A stretch of DNA of 63,196 bases from Oscillatoriales cyanobacterium (GTDB taxonomy: Bacteria > Cyanobacteriota > Cyanobacteriia > CACIAM-69d): positions 1 to 63,196 of the forward strand of contig RDXB01000037.1 of assembly GCA_004292515.1 (NCBI GenBank), given 5' to 3'. The translations under genes were made by a program, and so were the position numbers. Shown piece after piece: positions 25,969-34,287 of the stretch; the first letter of the stretch is position 1; the number at the start of each line of letters is the position of its first letter. The notes below the pieces were generated by a model. That model had not been told where the DNA came from. It was given only the letters and a program-made list of their open reading frames with translations, and did not search any database.

Positions 25969-28900
25969 ATGACAACAATGCAGCAATGGTGGTGGACATA
26001 CGGGTGGACGCTCGCTGTGACCGGCGGACTGGTGGCGGGCGGGGGCGATCGGGCAGCGGCCTTCAACCCCGAGCATTTGCGCCAACTGTTTGCCACCAAT
26101 CAATGTCAGGGCTGTGATCTGTCGGGAGCCGACCTCAGCGGCCAGCGGATGAACTATGCCAACCTCGACCAAGCGAATTTGTCGGGGGCCAATCTCAGCG
26201 GCGCAAGTTTGCAGCGGGCTTTGATCTGGGGGGCAGACCTGTCGGGGGCCAAGCTGGTGGGCACTAACCTGGAAGGCGCTACCCTGTCTCGGGCGAATTT
26301 GCAGGGCGTGGATTTGCGATCGGCCAATCTGGAGCGCAGTGAACTCGACAGAACCAACCTGGCGGGCGTTGATCTCAGCGGTGCAGATTTATCCTCTGTG
26401 AACTTTAACCAAACGAATCTGAGCGGAGCCAAGCTAGCGGGAGCCGACCTCAGTAATGCGGCACTCAATCAAGCCAACCTGACCAACGCTGATCTGACCG
26501 ATGCAATTTTGTTTGGGGCCGAGCTGAATGGGGCGAACTTAACTGGGGCCCAGCTCGCGGGGGCCAATCTGGACGGGGCCAAGCTCGCGGGGGCGATCGG
26601 TTACGGCGGCCCGCCCCCCAAGGATGGGCCCGTGATGTTGATTCGTGAAGTCCAATCCTCGGCGGCCGGCGCGGCTTTGATGGATCGGGGGCTGGAGCTG
26701 CTGCGCCTGGGCAATTTGACCGGGGCCCGCACAACCTGGGAACAGGCCTTGGCCACCTATCGGCGCGATCGCGATGGGGAGGGAACGGCCGCTACCTTGG
26801 CCCAACTGGCTTCGGTGGCGTTGCTGGAGCGGCAATTCGATCGGGCGATCGACCTGGGGTTACAAGGGGCCAGCCTCGCGCGTACCCACAATGCTCCCCT
26901 GGCGGAGGTGGTGGCCCTGGGGGCGATCGGCAATGCCTATTACGAGCGGGCCGAATATGTGAAAGCTCTGGAGTTTTTTCAGCAACGCATGATCCGGGCG
27001 GCCGGCACACCGCTCTACCATGCGGCGCTGCTCGATCGGGCTAAGGGGGCCGTGGCGATCGGGGACTACGCGGCCGGGTTGTTTGACCCGCTGGAGGTCT
27101 TGGGCGATCAAGGGGCCGTGCGGCCGATCGATCGCCTGAGTGCCCAAATGTCCCTGGTGCGCGCCTTTCACGGAGCCGGGGACTACAACCAAGCCCGCCG
27201 CTATTTGGCCCTGGCTCGTCAAACCCTCGATCCGCGCGATCGCCCCTTTTGGGAATCGGAACTGTGGCAGCTCACCAGCGCCTTGGACTTAAATCAGGGC
27301 AACTTTGCCGCAGCCCTGAAGGCGGCCAACCAAGCCCTGACCCTGGCCAACAGCCCCCGGTTGCAATATCAGGCCCAACGGACGATTGGGCTAGCAAAGG
27401 CGGCTCAACAGGACTGGCCCGGGGCGATCGCGGCCCACCGTCAGGCGATCGCCACGGCCAAAACGGTGGGCGATCGGCGGGGGCAAATCGAAACCCTCAG
27501 CGATTTGGGCTTGGCCCTGCACCGATCGGGCGCGTTGAAAGAAGCAGAACAGAGCTTAACGCAGGCGATCGCCGGTTGGGATGATTTGGCCGCTGAATTT
27601 ATTGGTGAAGACTACTTCAAAGTGGGTTTCATGGCCCTGCAATCCCAGGTTTATCAACGGTTGCAGGATGTGTTTTTAGCTCAAAATCGCCCGGAGCTGG
27701 CCCTGCTGGCCACGGAGCGGGGGCGATCGCGCGTGTTTGTGGATTTGATGTTGGCTAAAATCGCCAATCGCCAACAGGCCCCAGCCGATGAGCGATCGCC
27801 CTCGATCGAATGGCTGCAATCGGTGGCGCGATCGCAACGGGCCACCCTCGTGGTCTATGCCGCCCGCGAAGAGGACAGCACCGCCTATTGCCGCATTTAC
27901 AGCAAAATTTGCCAGTCGGTGGCCGCCAATCCCCAGCCCAGTGCGATCGATCCGCCCCCACCCAGCGCCGTGGATATTTGGGTGGTGTCGCCCCAGGGCC
28001 AAATCCAATACCGTCGGGGCACACTCCCCCAGGATGACGGCCGACCCGCGCCGATTCCGCTGACGGACTTGGTGGGCCGCAGCCGCAGCCGGGTTCCCGT
28101 GATGCAACTGCCCAGTCTGCGCCAACTCCATCGCCTGTTGATTGAGCCGATCGCGGACTTGCTGCCCCGTGATTCGAGCGATCGGGTAGTTTTTCTCCCT
28201 CAAGGCACGCTGTTTTTGGTGCCCTTTGCGGCCCTGCGTGATCAGGAAGGGCAATACCTAATTCAGCAACACACGATGTCCTTGGCCCCCTCCATTCGGG
28301 TGTTGGATCTGGCCAGCCGTCAGCAACCGCCACAGCCACCCGACAAGGCCCGGCGATCGCCCGGTGCGGCCCTAATTGTGGGCAATCCCACCATGCCGAG
28401 CATTCCCAGCAATCAACTCAATGGCGACCCGAAACCCCTAGCCCCGCTGCCGGGAGCCACCACCGAAGTCCAAGCGATCGCCCAACTGTTGGGGGTATCG
28501 CCCCTGACGGGCAACGCCGCCACCGAAGCGGCCGTGAAAAACCAAATGGGCAGCGCCCAGATTATCCACCTGGCCACCCACGGCTTGTTAGATGACTATT
28601 TTGGGGATGGGGTGATCCCAGCCGTGCCGGGGGCCTTGGCGTTCACCCCAGGGAAAAATCCCAGCAATAACGACGAGGAAGATGGGTTCTTGACCACTGA
28701 GGAAATTTTGAATCTGAAGCTACAAGCTGATTTGGTGGTGTTGAGTGCCTGCGACACGGGGCGCGGCCGCCTGACCAGCGATGGGGTGATTGGTCTGGCG
28801 CGGGCCTTCATTGTGGCAGGTGCGCCCAGTACGATCATGTCCCTGTGGGCTGTGCCCGACGAACCCACATCGGCCCTGATGGTGACGTTTTACCAGGAAT

Positions 28901-29016
28901 TTTTGAAGTCGGGCGATCGGGCGGCGGCCCTGCGATCGGCGATGTTGCAAACCCAGCAGCGCTACCCCGACCCGGTAAACTGGGCGGCCTTTGCCCTGGT
29001 GGGAGCAACCCATTAG
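25969..29016 (+). CDS. secreted pentapeptide-repeat + TPR + CHAT protease-like protein
   Basis: 1015 residues from ATG 25969. The N-terminus looks like a signal peptide (TLAVTGGLVAGGGDRAAA). Residues about 45-210 are pentapeptide repeats of the A(N/D)LSG type (LSGADLSGQRMNYANLDQAN). Residues about 225-590 are TPRs. From about 640 a CHAT domain follows, with IIHLATHGLLDD (histidine near 871) and VVLSACDTGRG (cysteine near 928) forming the caspase-like His-Cys pair, then GLARAFIVAGAPSTIMSLW and a closing WAAFALVGATH. CHAT proteins are common in cyanobacteria and may act as proteases in regulated cleavage. The pentapeptide addition and export signal are the less usual parts. Substrate unknown. 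Confidence 0.88.
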   Translation: MTTMQQWWWTYGWTLAVTGGLVAGGGDRAAAFNPEHLRQLFATNQCQGCDLSGADLSGQRMNYANLDQANLSGANLSGASLQRALIWGADLSGAKLVGTNLEGATLSRANLQGVDLRSANLERSELDRTNLAGVDLSGADLSSVNFNQTNLSGAKLAGADLSNAALNQANLTNADLTDAILFGAELNGANLTGAQLAGANLDGAKLAGAIGYGGPPPKDGPVMLIREVQSSAAGAALMDRGLELLRLGNLTGARTTWEQALATYRRDRDGEGTAATLAQLASVALLERQFDRAIDLGLQGASLARTHNAPLAEVVALGAIGNAYYERAEYVKALEFFQQRMIRAAGTPLYHAALLDRAKGAVAIGDYAAGLFDPLEVLGDQGAVRPIDRLSAQMSLVRAFHGAGDYNQARRYLALARQTLDPRDRPFWESELWQLTSALDLNQGNFAAALKAANQALTLANSPRLQYQAQRTIGLAKAAQQDWPGAIAAHRQAIATAKTVGDRRGQIETLSDLGLALHRSGALKEAEQSLTQAIAGWDDLAAEFIGEDYFKVGFMALQSQVYQRLQDVFLAQNRPELALLATERGRSRVFVDLMLAKIANRQQAPADERSPSIEWLQSVARSQRATLVVYAAREEDSTAYCRIYSKICQSVAANPQPSAIDPPPPSAVDIWVVSPQGQIQYRRGTLPQDDGRPAPIPLTDLVGRSRSRVPVMQLPSLRQLHRLLIEPIADLLPRDSSDRVVFLPQGTLFLVPFAALRDQEGQYLIQQHTMSLAPSIRVLDLASRQQPPQPPDKARRSPGAALIVGNPTMPSIPSNQLNGDPKPLAPLPGATTEVQAIAQLLGVSPLTGNAATEAAVKNQMGSAQIIHLATHGLLDDYFGDGVIPAVPGALAFTPGKNPSNNDEEDGFLTTEEILNLKLQADLVVLSACDTGRGRLTSDGVIGLARAFIVAGAPSTIMSLWAVPDEPTSALMVTFYQEFLKSGDRAAALRSAMLQTQQRYPDPVNWAAFALVGATH

Positions 29017-29040
29017 CGTGATCGGGCATCCGTTCAGTCT

Positions 29041-29084
29041 TGCTGACGTTGGTTTGCTGACGTTGGTTTGCTGACGTTGGTTTT
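29041..29084. repeat. three tandem copies of GCTGACGTTGGTTT
   Basis: GCTGACGTTGGTTT is repeated three times, with one extra T between copies, between the CHAT gene and the convergent oxidoreductase gene, and the last copy runs into the latter's stop codon. Confidence 0.75.
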
Positions 29085-30729
29085 AGGAGCGCGAACCGAT
29101 CACCTGGCTCATCAACCATTGGGCCGCGATCGCGCTGTTCCCCAAACCGCTGGCCAAGCCCCAAGACCCCGTACCCGTAATCGCAAATCCATTGGGCGCA
29201 CAGGGGCCAACAATCGCCTCACCATCGGGATAGACCGGCCGCGAACCCACCCACGGCTGAATAGCAGCGATCGTCTGGGGATTCACAGGCCCCTCGGGCC
29301 AGCGCCAGTCTTCACCTAGGCTGTGGGCCACCAGGTCGGGAAAGAACTGCTGGGCCGCCCGCAATTGCGATCGCAAGGCCCACTGGCTGCCGGGATGGTG
29401 CAAGTCGAGGGGGTGCATCGTGCCGGGATAGAATTTGCAGCCCCCAATCCGCACTTCCCAGGTGCCTGCGGCTGGCCCCAGGGCATCGGGTTGAAATTGA
29501 TCAAGCTGGCGGGGGTCTAGCTCGGCGGGGGCGATGGAGCCTTGGCGGGTGGCCCAATGGGGACTGATAAATCCATCGCGATCGCGACTGGCCTCTAGGC
29601 GATCGCAGCCCTGGGCAGCCAGATCGTTCAACCAAGCCAGGAAGGCCGGTTGGGGACAAAAGGTGGGACTAATCACTAGGGGGCCGGCCAATCCGTCATG
29701 CTTCCAGGCGCGACGGGGAAACCGCAGCCCCCGGGCGATCGCGGTTTGATCGAGGGTGAAGGTAATTGATGTGCCGGCGATCGGGAACAGGGGCTGGGCG
29801 ATCGCGCCGCTGCGTTCGAGCAAGGGATCAAACCCGGTGGCGAAAATGAAGTGGTCAGTGCTGTTTCCTAAGGCGATCGTCATGCCCCCCTGCACGGCTC
29901 GCAATTGATGAATGCGGCCCCGGGAGTCGCGATCGATGCTGGTGATCGAAGAGGCGAGGTGCCAGCGCAGACAGCCCAGCTCCGTTAATTCCCTAGCCAA
30001 CTCCGCCACCAGCCGCCCCGCATGAATCGCGCCACCGGGCTGGAGGGTAATGATACTGGGGGAGCCAGCCTTGCTCAAAAAATCGGCTAGACCGGGGTTG
30101 AGCTGAACTGCTGTGACCGCATCCACCAGGCGCGCCGTGGTGGGATCGCCAACCTGATTCAGCCGTGCCACCTCCTGGCGGGCCCGAGCGGTGGCCGTGG
30201 AACCCTGATAAATTCGCAGCTTTGGCCCCAAGTGCAAGCCACAGCGGGCCGCCAGATCTGGGCGATCGCCCGCAAACTTGCGCCATCGCGCTAAATTTTG
30301 CAACCCGAACTGCACCATGGCCTGCTCGCGATTGGCGGCGGTGGGGGCCGCAGCCTCAGCTGCAGCCAGAAACCCCTCGATCGCGTGGCGGTCTGTAATC
30401 GTGGGTTGATAGCCCGGATAGGTGTAGCCCCCGCGATCGGCAGGCGTGGTGAAGGCAGTCGCCAACTGCTCCGGGGTCAAACCACCGGCCACCAAGCCTT
30501 CGGTGGCCGTCAAGCTGCGACCATTACCCGCCGTCAGCCCCGCCCCCGGTTGAGCCGCACGATCAATCATCACCACATCCGGCAAATTGCGACCCGATCG
30601 CTGGTATTCCTGCACAATGGCCCAGGCCGTTAGCAACCCCGCCACCCCGGCTCCAACGATATAAATTCGATCAGCCACCACCTGATCGACCCAGCGCCAT
30701 TCAACAGCGTTTTGCGGCAATGACATCAA
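29083..30729 (-). CDS. FAD-dependent oxidoreductase (DadA/DAO type)
   Basis: 548 residues (a start at 30726 is equally possible). A dinucleotide-binding fold IYIVGAGVAGLLTAWAI is near residue 22. A C-terminal GFAITGTGSWGLASGLGNSA is the second FAD contact of the DAO family. The middle contains FIFATGFDPLLERSG. The family oxidises amines or amino acids, giving imines and hydrogen peroxide, but the substrate here is not evident. It is longer than typical DadA (about 420). It converges with the CHAT gene. Confidence 0.75.
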   Translation of the reverse strand: MMSLPQNAVEWRWVDQVVADRIYIVGAGVAGLLTAWAIVQEYQRSGRNLPDVVMIDRAAQPGAGLTAGNGRSLTATEGLVAGGLTPEQLATAFTTPADRGGYTYPGYQPTITDRHAIEGFLAAAEAAAPTAANREQAMVQFGLQNLARWRKFAGDRPDLAARCGLHLGPKLRIYQGSTATARARQEVARLNQVGDPTTARLVDAVTAVQLNPGLADFLSKAGSPSIITLQPGGAIHAGRLVAELARELTELGCLRWHLASSITSIDRDSRGRIHQLRAVQGGMTIALGNSTDHFIFATGFDPLLERSGAIAQPLFPIAGTSITFTLDQTAIARGLRFPRRAWKHDGLAGPLVISPTFCPQPAFLAWLNDLAAQGCDRLEASRDRDGFISPHWATRQGSIAPAELDPRQLDQFQPDALGPAAGTWEVRIGGCKFYPGTMHPLDLHHPGSQWALRSQLRAAQQFFPDLVAHSLGEDWRWPEGPVNPQTIAAIQPWVGSRPVYPDGEAIVGPCAPNGFAITGTGSWGLASGLGNSAIAAQWLMSQVIGSRS

Positions 30730-30796
30730 ACACCAGCGCCCATCAAGCGCCCCTACGGAATTCGAGCGATCGCCGACTCGCGATCATCCGGCAATT

Positions 30797-31687
30797 TTAA
30801 AGCGTTCTTTCGGGTTCGGCCCCTTCCGGGGCGATCGCTGCAAACAGGGCTGAATAGTCGGTGTTGCCCAAGCCCAAGGCGATCGCCCGTTGCACCACTG
30901 CCCGCACCGCCTGGACGGGGGCCGTGTCGATCCCCTGGGCCGTTGCCGCCTGGTTAAACAGATCCAAATCCTTCAGCAAATGTTTGGTGGGGAAATTGGG
31001 GCGATCGAAGTCCCGATCGAGCATCCGTTGCAGCTTTTTGTCAAAGGTGGGCGCATAAAGGGCGCTGGGTCGCAAAATCTGCAAAAAGGTCTCAATTTCA
31101 ATCCCTTCGCGCTCAACCAAGGCCAAGCTGGCGGCAAAGGCCGTGGTCAGGGAGCCAATCAACTGATTCATGGCTAATTTCAAGGCGGCGGCGGCCCCCA
31201 CCGGCCCCACCAACAGCGGCTCGGGGCCAAAGGTTTGCAACCAAGCTCGCTCGCGATCGAACTGGGCCGGCGTTGCCCCCACCATCAGCAACAACTTGCC
31301 CGCGCTCAGTTCGGGAATGCTGCCCAGCACGGGCGCTTCGTAATAGTCAACCCCCAGCGCGGCCAGGTCAGTGGCGATTGATCGGCTCTCCTCGGGGGCG
31401 ATCGTGCCCATTTGCACCACGGTTTTGCCCGCCAACTGCGACCCGATCGCCCCGTCCAACAAGACCGATCGAATCGCGGCCCCATCGGCCAGCCACAGCA
31501 CCACTCGCTCGGCCGGGGCGATCGCGCTGGCCAAATCGGTAGTGACGCTGAGGCGATCGGTCGTGGGTAATTCGGCCAAGGCAGCGGGCGATCGATTCCA
31601 AGCCACCACCGACTGCCCCAGGGCCGCCAACCGCCCAGCCGCCGCCCGCCCCATCAACCCCATCCCCAACACGGCCACTGAAGTCAT
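30797..31687 (-). CDS. NAD(P)-dependent beta-hydroxyacid dehydrogenase family
   Basis: 296 residues from ATG 31687 (a longer start at 31714 is unlikely). The Rossmann motif VAVLGMGLMGRAAAGRLAAL is followed by WNRSP, and the domain break VGPVGAAAALKLAMNQLIGS has the catalytic lysine of the 3-hydroxyisobutyrate dehydrogenase / glyoxylate-succinic semialdehyde reductase family. The last part, FPTKHLLKDLDLFNQAA, fits this family. It probably reduces a small aldehyde or beta-hydroxy acid. It lies 70 bp upstream of the FAD oxidoreductase on the same strand. Confidence 0.85.
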   Translation of the reverse strand: MTSVAVLGMGLMGRAAAGRLAALGQSVVAWNRSPAALAELPTTDRLSVTTDLASAIAPAERVVLWLADGAAIRSVLLDGAIGSQLAGKTVVQMGTIAPEESRSIATDLAALGVDYYEAPVLGSIPELSAGKLLLMVGATPAQFDRERAWLQTFGPEPLLVGPVGAAAALKLAMNQLIGSLTTAFAASLALVEREGIEIETFLQILRPSALYAPTFDKKLQRMLDRDFDRPNFPTKHLLKDLDLFNQAATAQGIDTAPVQAVRAVVQRAIALGLGNTDYSALFAAIAPEGAEPERTL

Positions 31688-31845
31688 TGCGTGATTTCCA
31701 TCCACTCTGAACAATTAACGCCACTCAATCTCGATGAATTTTAGTGGCAAAGCTGGATTGCCCATCTCCCATTTGGGGATGAATCTTAATTTGCAAGTCT
31801 CCTCAAGGCTCGAATCATCAGACATCAGAGCAACAAGCTGAGATA

Positions 31846-31976
31846 GTCTCTGAGAAGTATCTTTCGTCCCGATCCGAGCACCAATAGCTGTAGCAGCAAG
31901 GGGCTTAAGCCCCTTGTCTCTGTCGATCAATGGGGTATGCAAAGTATCAACCTTGGCTTTTTAGACATCTTCTGAG
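31846..31976. repeat. dispersed element, type 3, with the shared core palindrome
   Basis: CTGAGAAGTATCTTT (31849-31863), GCACCAATAG, CAAGGGGCTTAAGCCCCTTG (31897-31916) and TCGATCAATGGGGTA follow in order. They match the degenerate element at 54420-54573, which also has CTGAGAAGTATCTTT, GCACCAATAG and TCGATTAATGGG. Near 31962 ATCTTCTGAG pairs imperfectly with the left end. No open frame here is credible; a short one on the minus strand is made of repeat sequence. Confidence 0.6.
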
Positions 31977-32179
31977 GTATTTCGTATAAAGAGGCATCAA
32001 GTAGCATTAGCCTGTATTAGTTTTTGTCAAAGATTCAATCTGTAAAACATTGCAATCACAGTGCGCCATTCATCTTCAGATGCAGTCTGATGACAGCCGA
32101 GATTCACAAGAGACGCTTCACAAGAGACGCTTTGCTATAGTGGAATTACAGTTAGTTCCATTACTTACTTAACCTAAAA

Positions 32180-32437
32180 ATGGCTAAGATCACTCTCTAC
32201 CAAGATTATGACTTTAGTGGCAATTCTCTGACCCTTGAAGAAGCCGTTTCAGACTTGTCGAAATATAACTTCAATGATCATGTTTCTTCATTAATTATTG
32301 AAGAAGGAGAATGGAATTTTTACCGGGATGTGGACTTTGCAGAAGACTATGGCATCACGTTAGGGCCGGGCGAATACCCTTGTGTGGATGAGATGGGGAT
32401 TGACAATGATGATTTGTCGTCATTGCAACCCACCTAG
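32180..32437 (+). CDS. single-domain beta/gamma-crystallin-like calcium-binding protein
   Basis: 85 residues (AKITLYQDYDFSGNSLTLEE...). Two Greek-key motifs are visible: Y..YDFSGNS and YR.VDFAEDYGITLGPG. Each half ends in the calcium-binding consensus (N/D)(N/D)xx(S/T)S: NDHVSS and NDDLSS. Both sites are complete, so tight calcium binding is likely. There is no signal peptide. Its base composition is more A+T rich than neighbours, and it stands alone between repeat-rich DNA, which hints at horizontal transfer. The biological role is unknown. Confidence 0.8.
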   Translation: MAKITLYQDYDFSGNSLTLEEAVSDLSKYNFNDHVSSLIIEEGEWNFYRDVDFAEDYGITLGPGEYPCVDEMGIDNDDLSSLQPT

Positions 32438-32587
32438 CCGGTCCCACAGCTCCACCCTGCCCCCAGCTCGATCGCGCAGCCATGAGCACGACAGGACGGG
32501 GAGCCGATCGATTGATTGATTGATCGATCAGTTCTCAGCTCGCATCGGCATCGACCAGCCTGCCACTATCTCAGCCCGCTACTATTC

Positions 32588-33886
32588 TCAGCCCGCCACC
32601 ATCAAGGCCGGTTCCACCGCTTCGGCCGGGCCCGTCAGCACAATATTGGGCGCACCAAAGTAGCGATCGGCTACAGCTTGGATGTCGTCGGCCGTGACCT
32701 GGGCGATCGAGTCTTGGAAGGTGCGATCGAACGCTAGCCCCAGCCCCAATACCTCATACCAGCCATAGAGCTGTGCTAGTTGGGCGTTGGTTTGCTTGCC
32801 GAGTGCATATTGACCCAGCAATTTGTTTTTGGCTGCTTCGAGATCCGCTGGGGCGATCGGGCTGTGCTTGAGCCGATCGATTTCCGACTGCAACCCGGCG
32901 ATCGCATCCGGCACGTTGTGGGGAGCCGTGCCCATGTAAGCCACAAAGTGAGACGGGCCCAACCGTGTGGGATACATCGCCGACACTTCGTAGGCCAGCC
33001 CCCGCTTTTCGCGCAGCTCCACAAACAACCGACTAGACAAACCATTGCCCAAGTAGGTGCTGGCCAGCTTGAGGGCTGCATAGTCCGGGTGGGCCTGGGC
33101 CGTCTGGGCTGCATCCAACGCCGAAGCCGCCCCATAGCCCAGCATGACGATCGCCTGTTGGGTTTCCTGGGCGATCGCTCGCTGCTGAATTTCCTGGGGC
33201 AGGGCCGGGAAAATCGGTTCGGGGATAGTGGTGGTGGGTGCTGGCCAGTCGCCAAACACCGACTCGATCGCCCCTAGGGCTTCTTGGGTGGTGAGACAAC
33301 CGGACAGGGCGATCGCCATTCGATCGGGGCGAAAGTAGGTTTGGTGGAAGGCTTGTAAGTCCGCGCGGGTCAGGGCCCCCACCGTGGCTTCAGTACCCAG
33401 GGTTGAATAGGCGTAGGGGTGGTCGGCACCGTAGATAATTTGCCGCAGGCGATCAAACCCGACGGAAAAGGGTTGTTCCCGTTGGGAGCGAATTGCCTGG
33501 AGGGTGAGGCCGCGTTCTAGCTCCACTTCCGACTCGGGAAAGGCCGGCGATCGCAGCAACTCCGCCGCCAGCGCCAACAACTCCACAAAGTCTCGGGAGA
33601 CGCTCTTGAGGCTGACTACAAAATAATCCGTGCTGGCATCAGTGCCAAGGCTTGCCCCGATCGACTCCACTTGCTCGGCAATCGCCATGGAAGAGAGTCG
33701 TTCGGTTCCCTTGGTCATCACCGTGGCCACCAAGTTGGCTAGCCCCGCTTGCGATCGCGCTTCCCACAGGCTCCCGGCTTTGATAAAGATGCGAGCAGCT
33801 ACAATATCCGCCGCAGAATTTTCGATCGCGATTGCCGTCAAGCCATTAGCAAAGACATGGTGCTGGAGCGGGGGCACAAACGTCAT
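32588..33886 (-). CDS. M16 family peptidase homologue, zinc motif lost
   Basis: 432 residues from ATG 33886. The fold is clear from FANGLTAIAIENSAADIVAA, RIFIKAGSLWE, the FYRPDRMAIALSG-type segment YFRPDRMAIALSG, and ELREKRGLAYEVSAMYPTR. The position of HxxEH is QAGLANLVATVMTKG, with no histidines, so it cannot bind zinc by that motif. The arginine-tyrosine pair region in the second half is kept. In bacterial M16 heterodimers one subunit has HxxEH and the other has the R/Y pair; this would be the latter. The zinc-bearing partner is not adjacent. Confidence 0.82.
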   Translation of the reverse strand: MTFVPPLQHHVFANGLTAIAIENSAADIVAARIFIKAGSLWEARSQAGLANLVATVMTKGTERLSSMAIAEQVESIGASLGTDASTDYFVVSLKSVSRDFVELLALAAELLRSPAFPESEVELERGLTLQAIRSQREQPFSVGFDRLRQIIYGADHPYAYSTLGTEATVGALTRADLQAFHQTYFRPDRMAIALSGCLTTQEALGAIESVFGDWPAPTTTIPEPIFPALPQEIQQRAIAQETQQAIVMLGYGAASALDAAQTAQAHPDYAALKLASTYLGNGLSSRLFVELREKRGLAYEVSAMYPTRLGPSHFVAYMGTAPHNVPDAIAGLQSEIDRLKHSPIAPADLEAAKNKLLGQYALGKQTNAQLAQLYGWYEVLGLGLAFDRTFQDSIAQVTADDIQAVADRYFGAPNIVLTGPAEAVEPALMVAG

Positions 33887-33980
33887 GGTGGAGGGGCGGG
33901 TGCGGGTGGCACTGGTTTTGCACAATACATTTTGACTTGTTTTACAACCTTTCGCCGCGATCGCCCTGGGATGATTGCAT

Positions 33981-34274
33981 TTAGGTTCCGGTGTTCAATC
34001 GGTGCTCTACCTCGGCAACGGACAGACCTTGATCGAGATACTGGGGAGAATCGGGATTGAACGGTGCTTGGAGGCGATCGATCGATTCGATCGTCGCATC
34101 GGGTGGCAACAAGGGCACATCGGGGTCAAACGCCGTCGGTCGCATCAGGGAGCTAGAAAACCCCTTGAAGACCAGGATGCGATCAGGCTCCCCCTCCACG
34201 ATCGCATGGACCAACCAAACTTCAGCGGGTTGCGTTTGGGTATAGCGTTCTAGCTGAGCTAACAGGCTGCTCAC
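33981..34274 (-). CDS. small conserved protein coupled to site-2 protease
   Basis: 97 residues from GTG 34274, preceded by the ribosome site AGGAGGG which overlaps the stop codon of the upstream protease gene (13 bp gap). The sequence begins SSLLAQLERYTQTQPAEVWL, then HAIVEGEPDRILVFKGFSSSLMRP, a compact alpha/beta pattern with no named domain that I recognise. Translational coupling with the M50 gene suggests related work, but this is inferred only from position. Confidence 0.65.
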   Translation of the reverse strand: MSSLLAQLERYTQTQPAEVWLVHAIVEGEPDRILVFKGFSSSLMRPTAFDPDVPLLPPDATIESIDRLQAPFNPDSPQYLDQGLSVAEVEHRLNTGT

Positions 34275-34287
34275 AGGTCAAACCCTC

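Noticed and set aside
31715-31942. 75-codon frame on the minus strand
   Set aside because: Its middle is translated dispersed-repeat sequence (RDKGLKPLAA) and nothing in it resembles a protein family.
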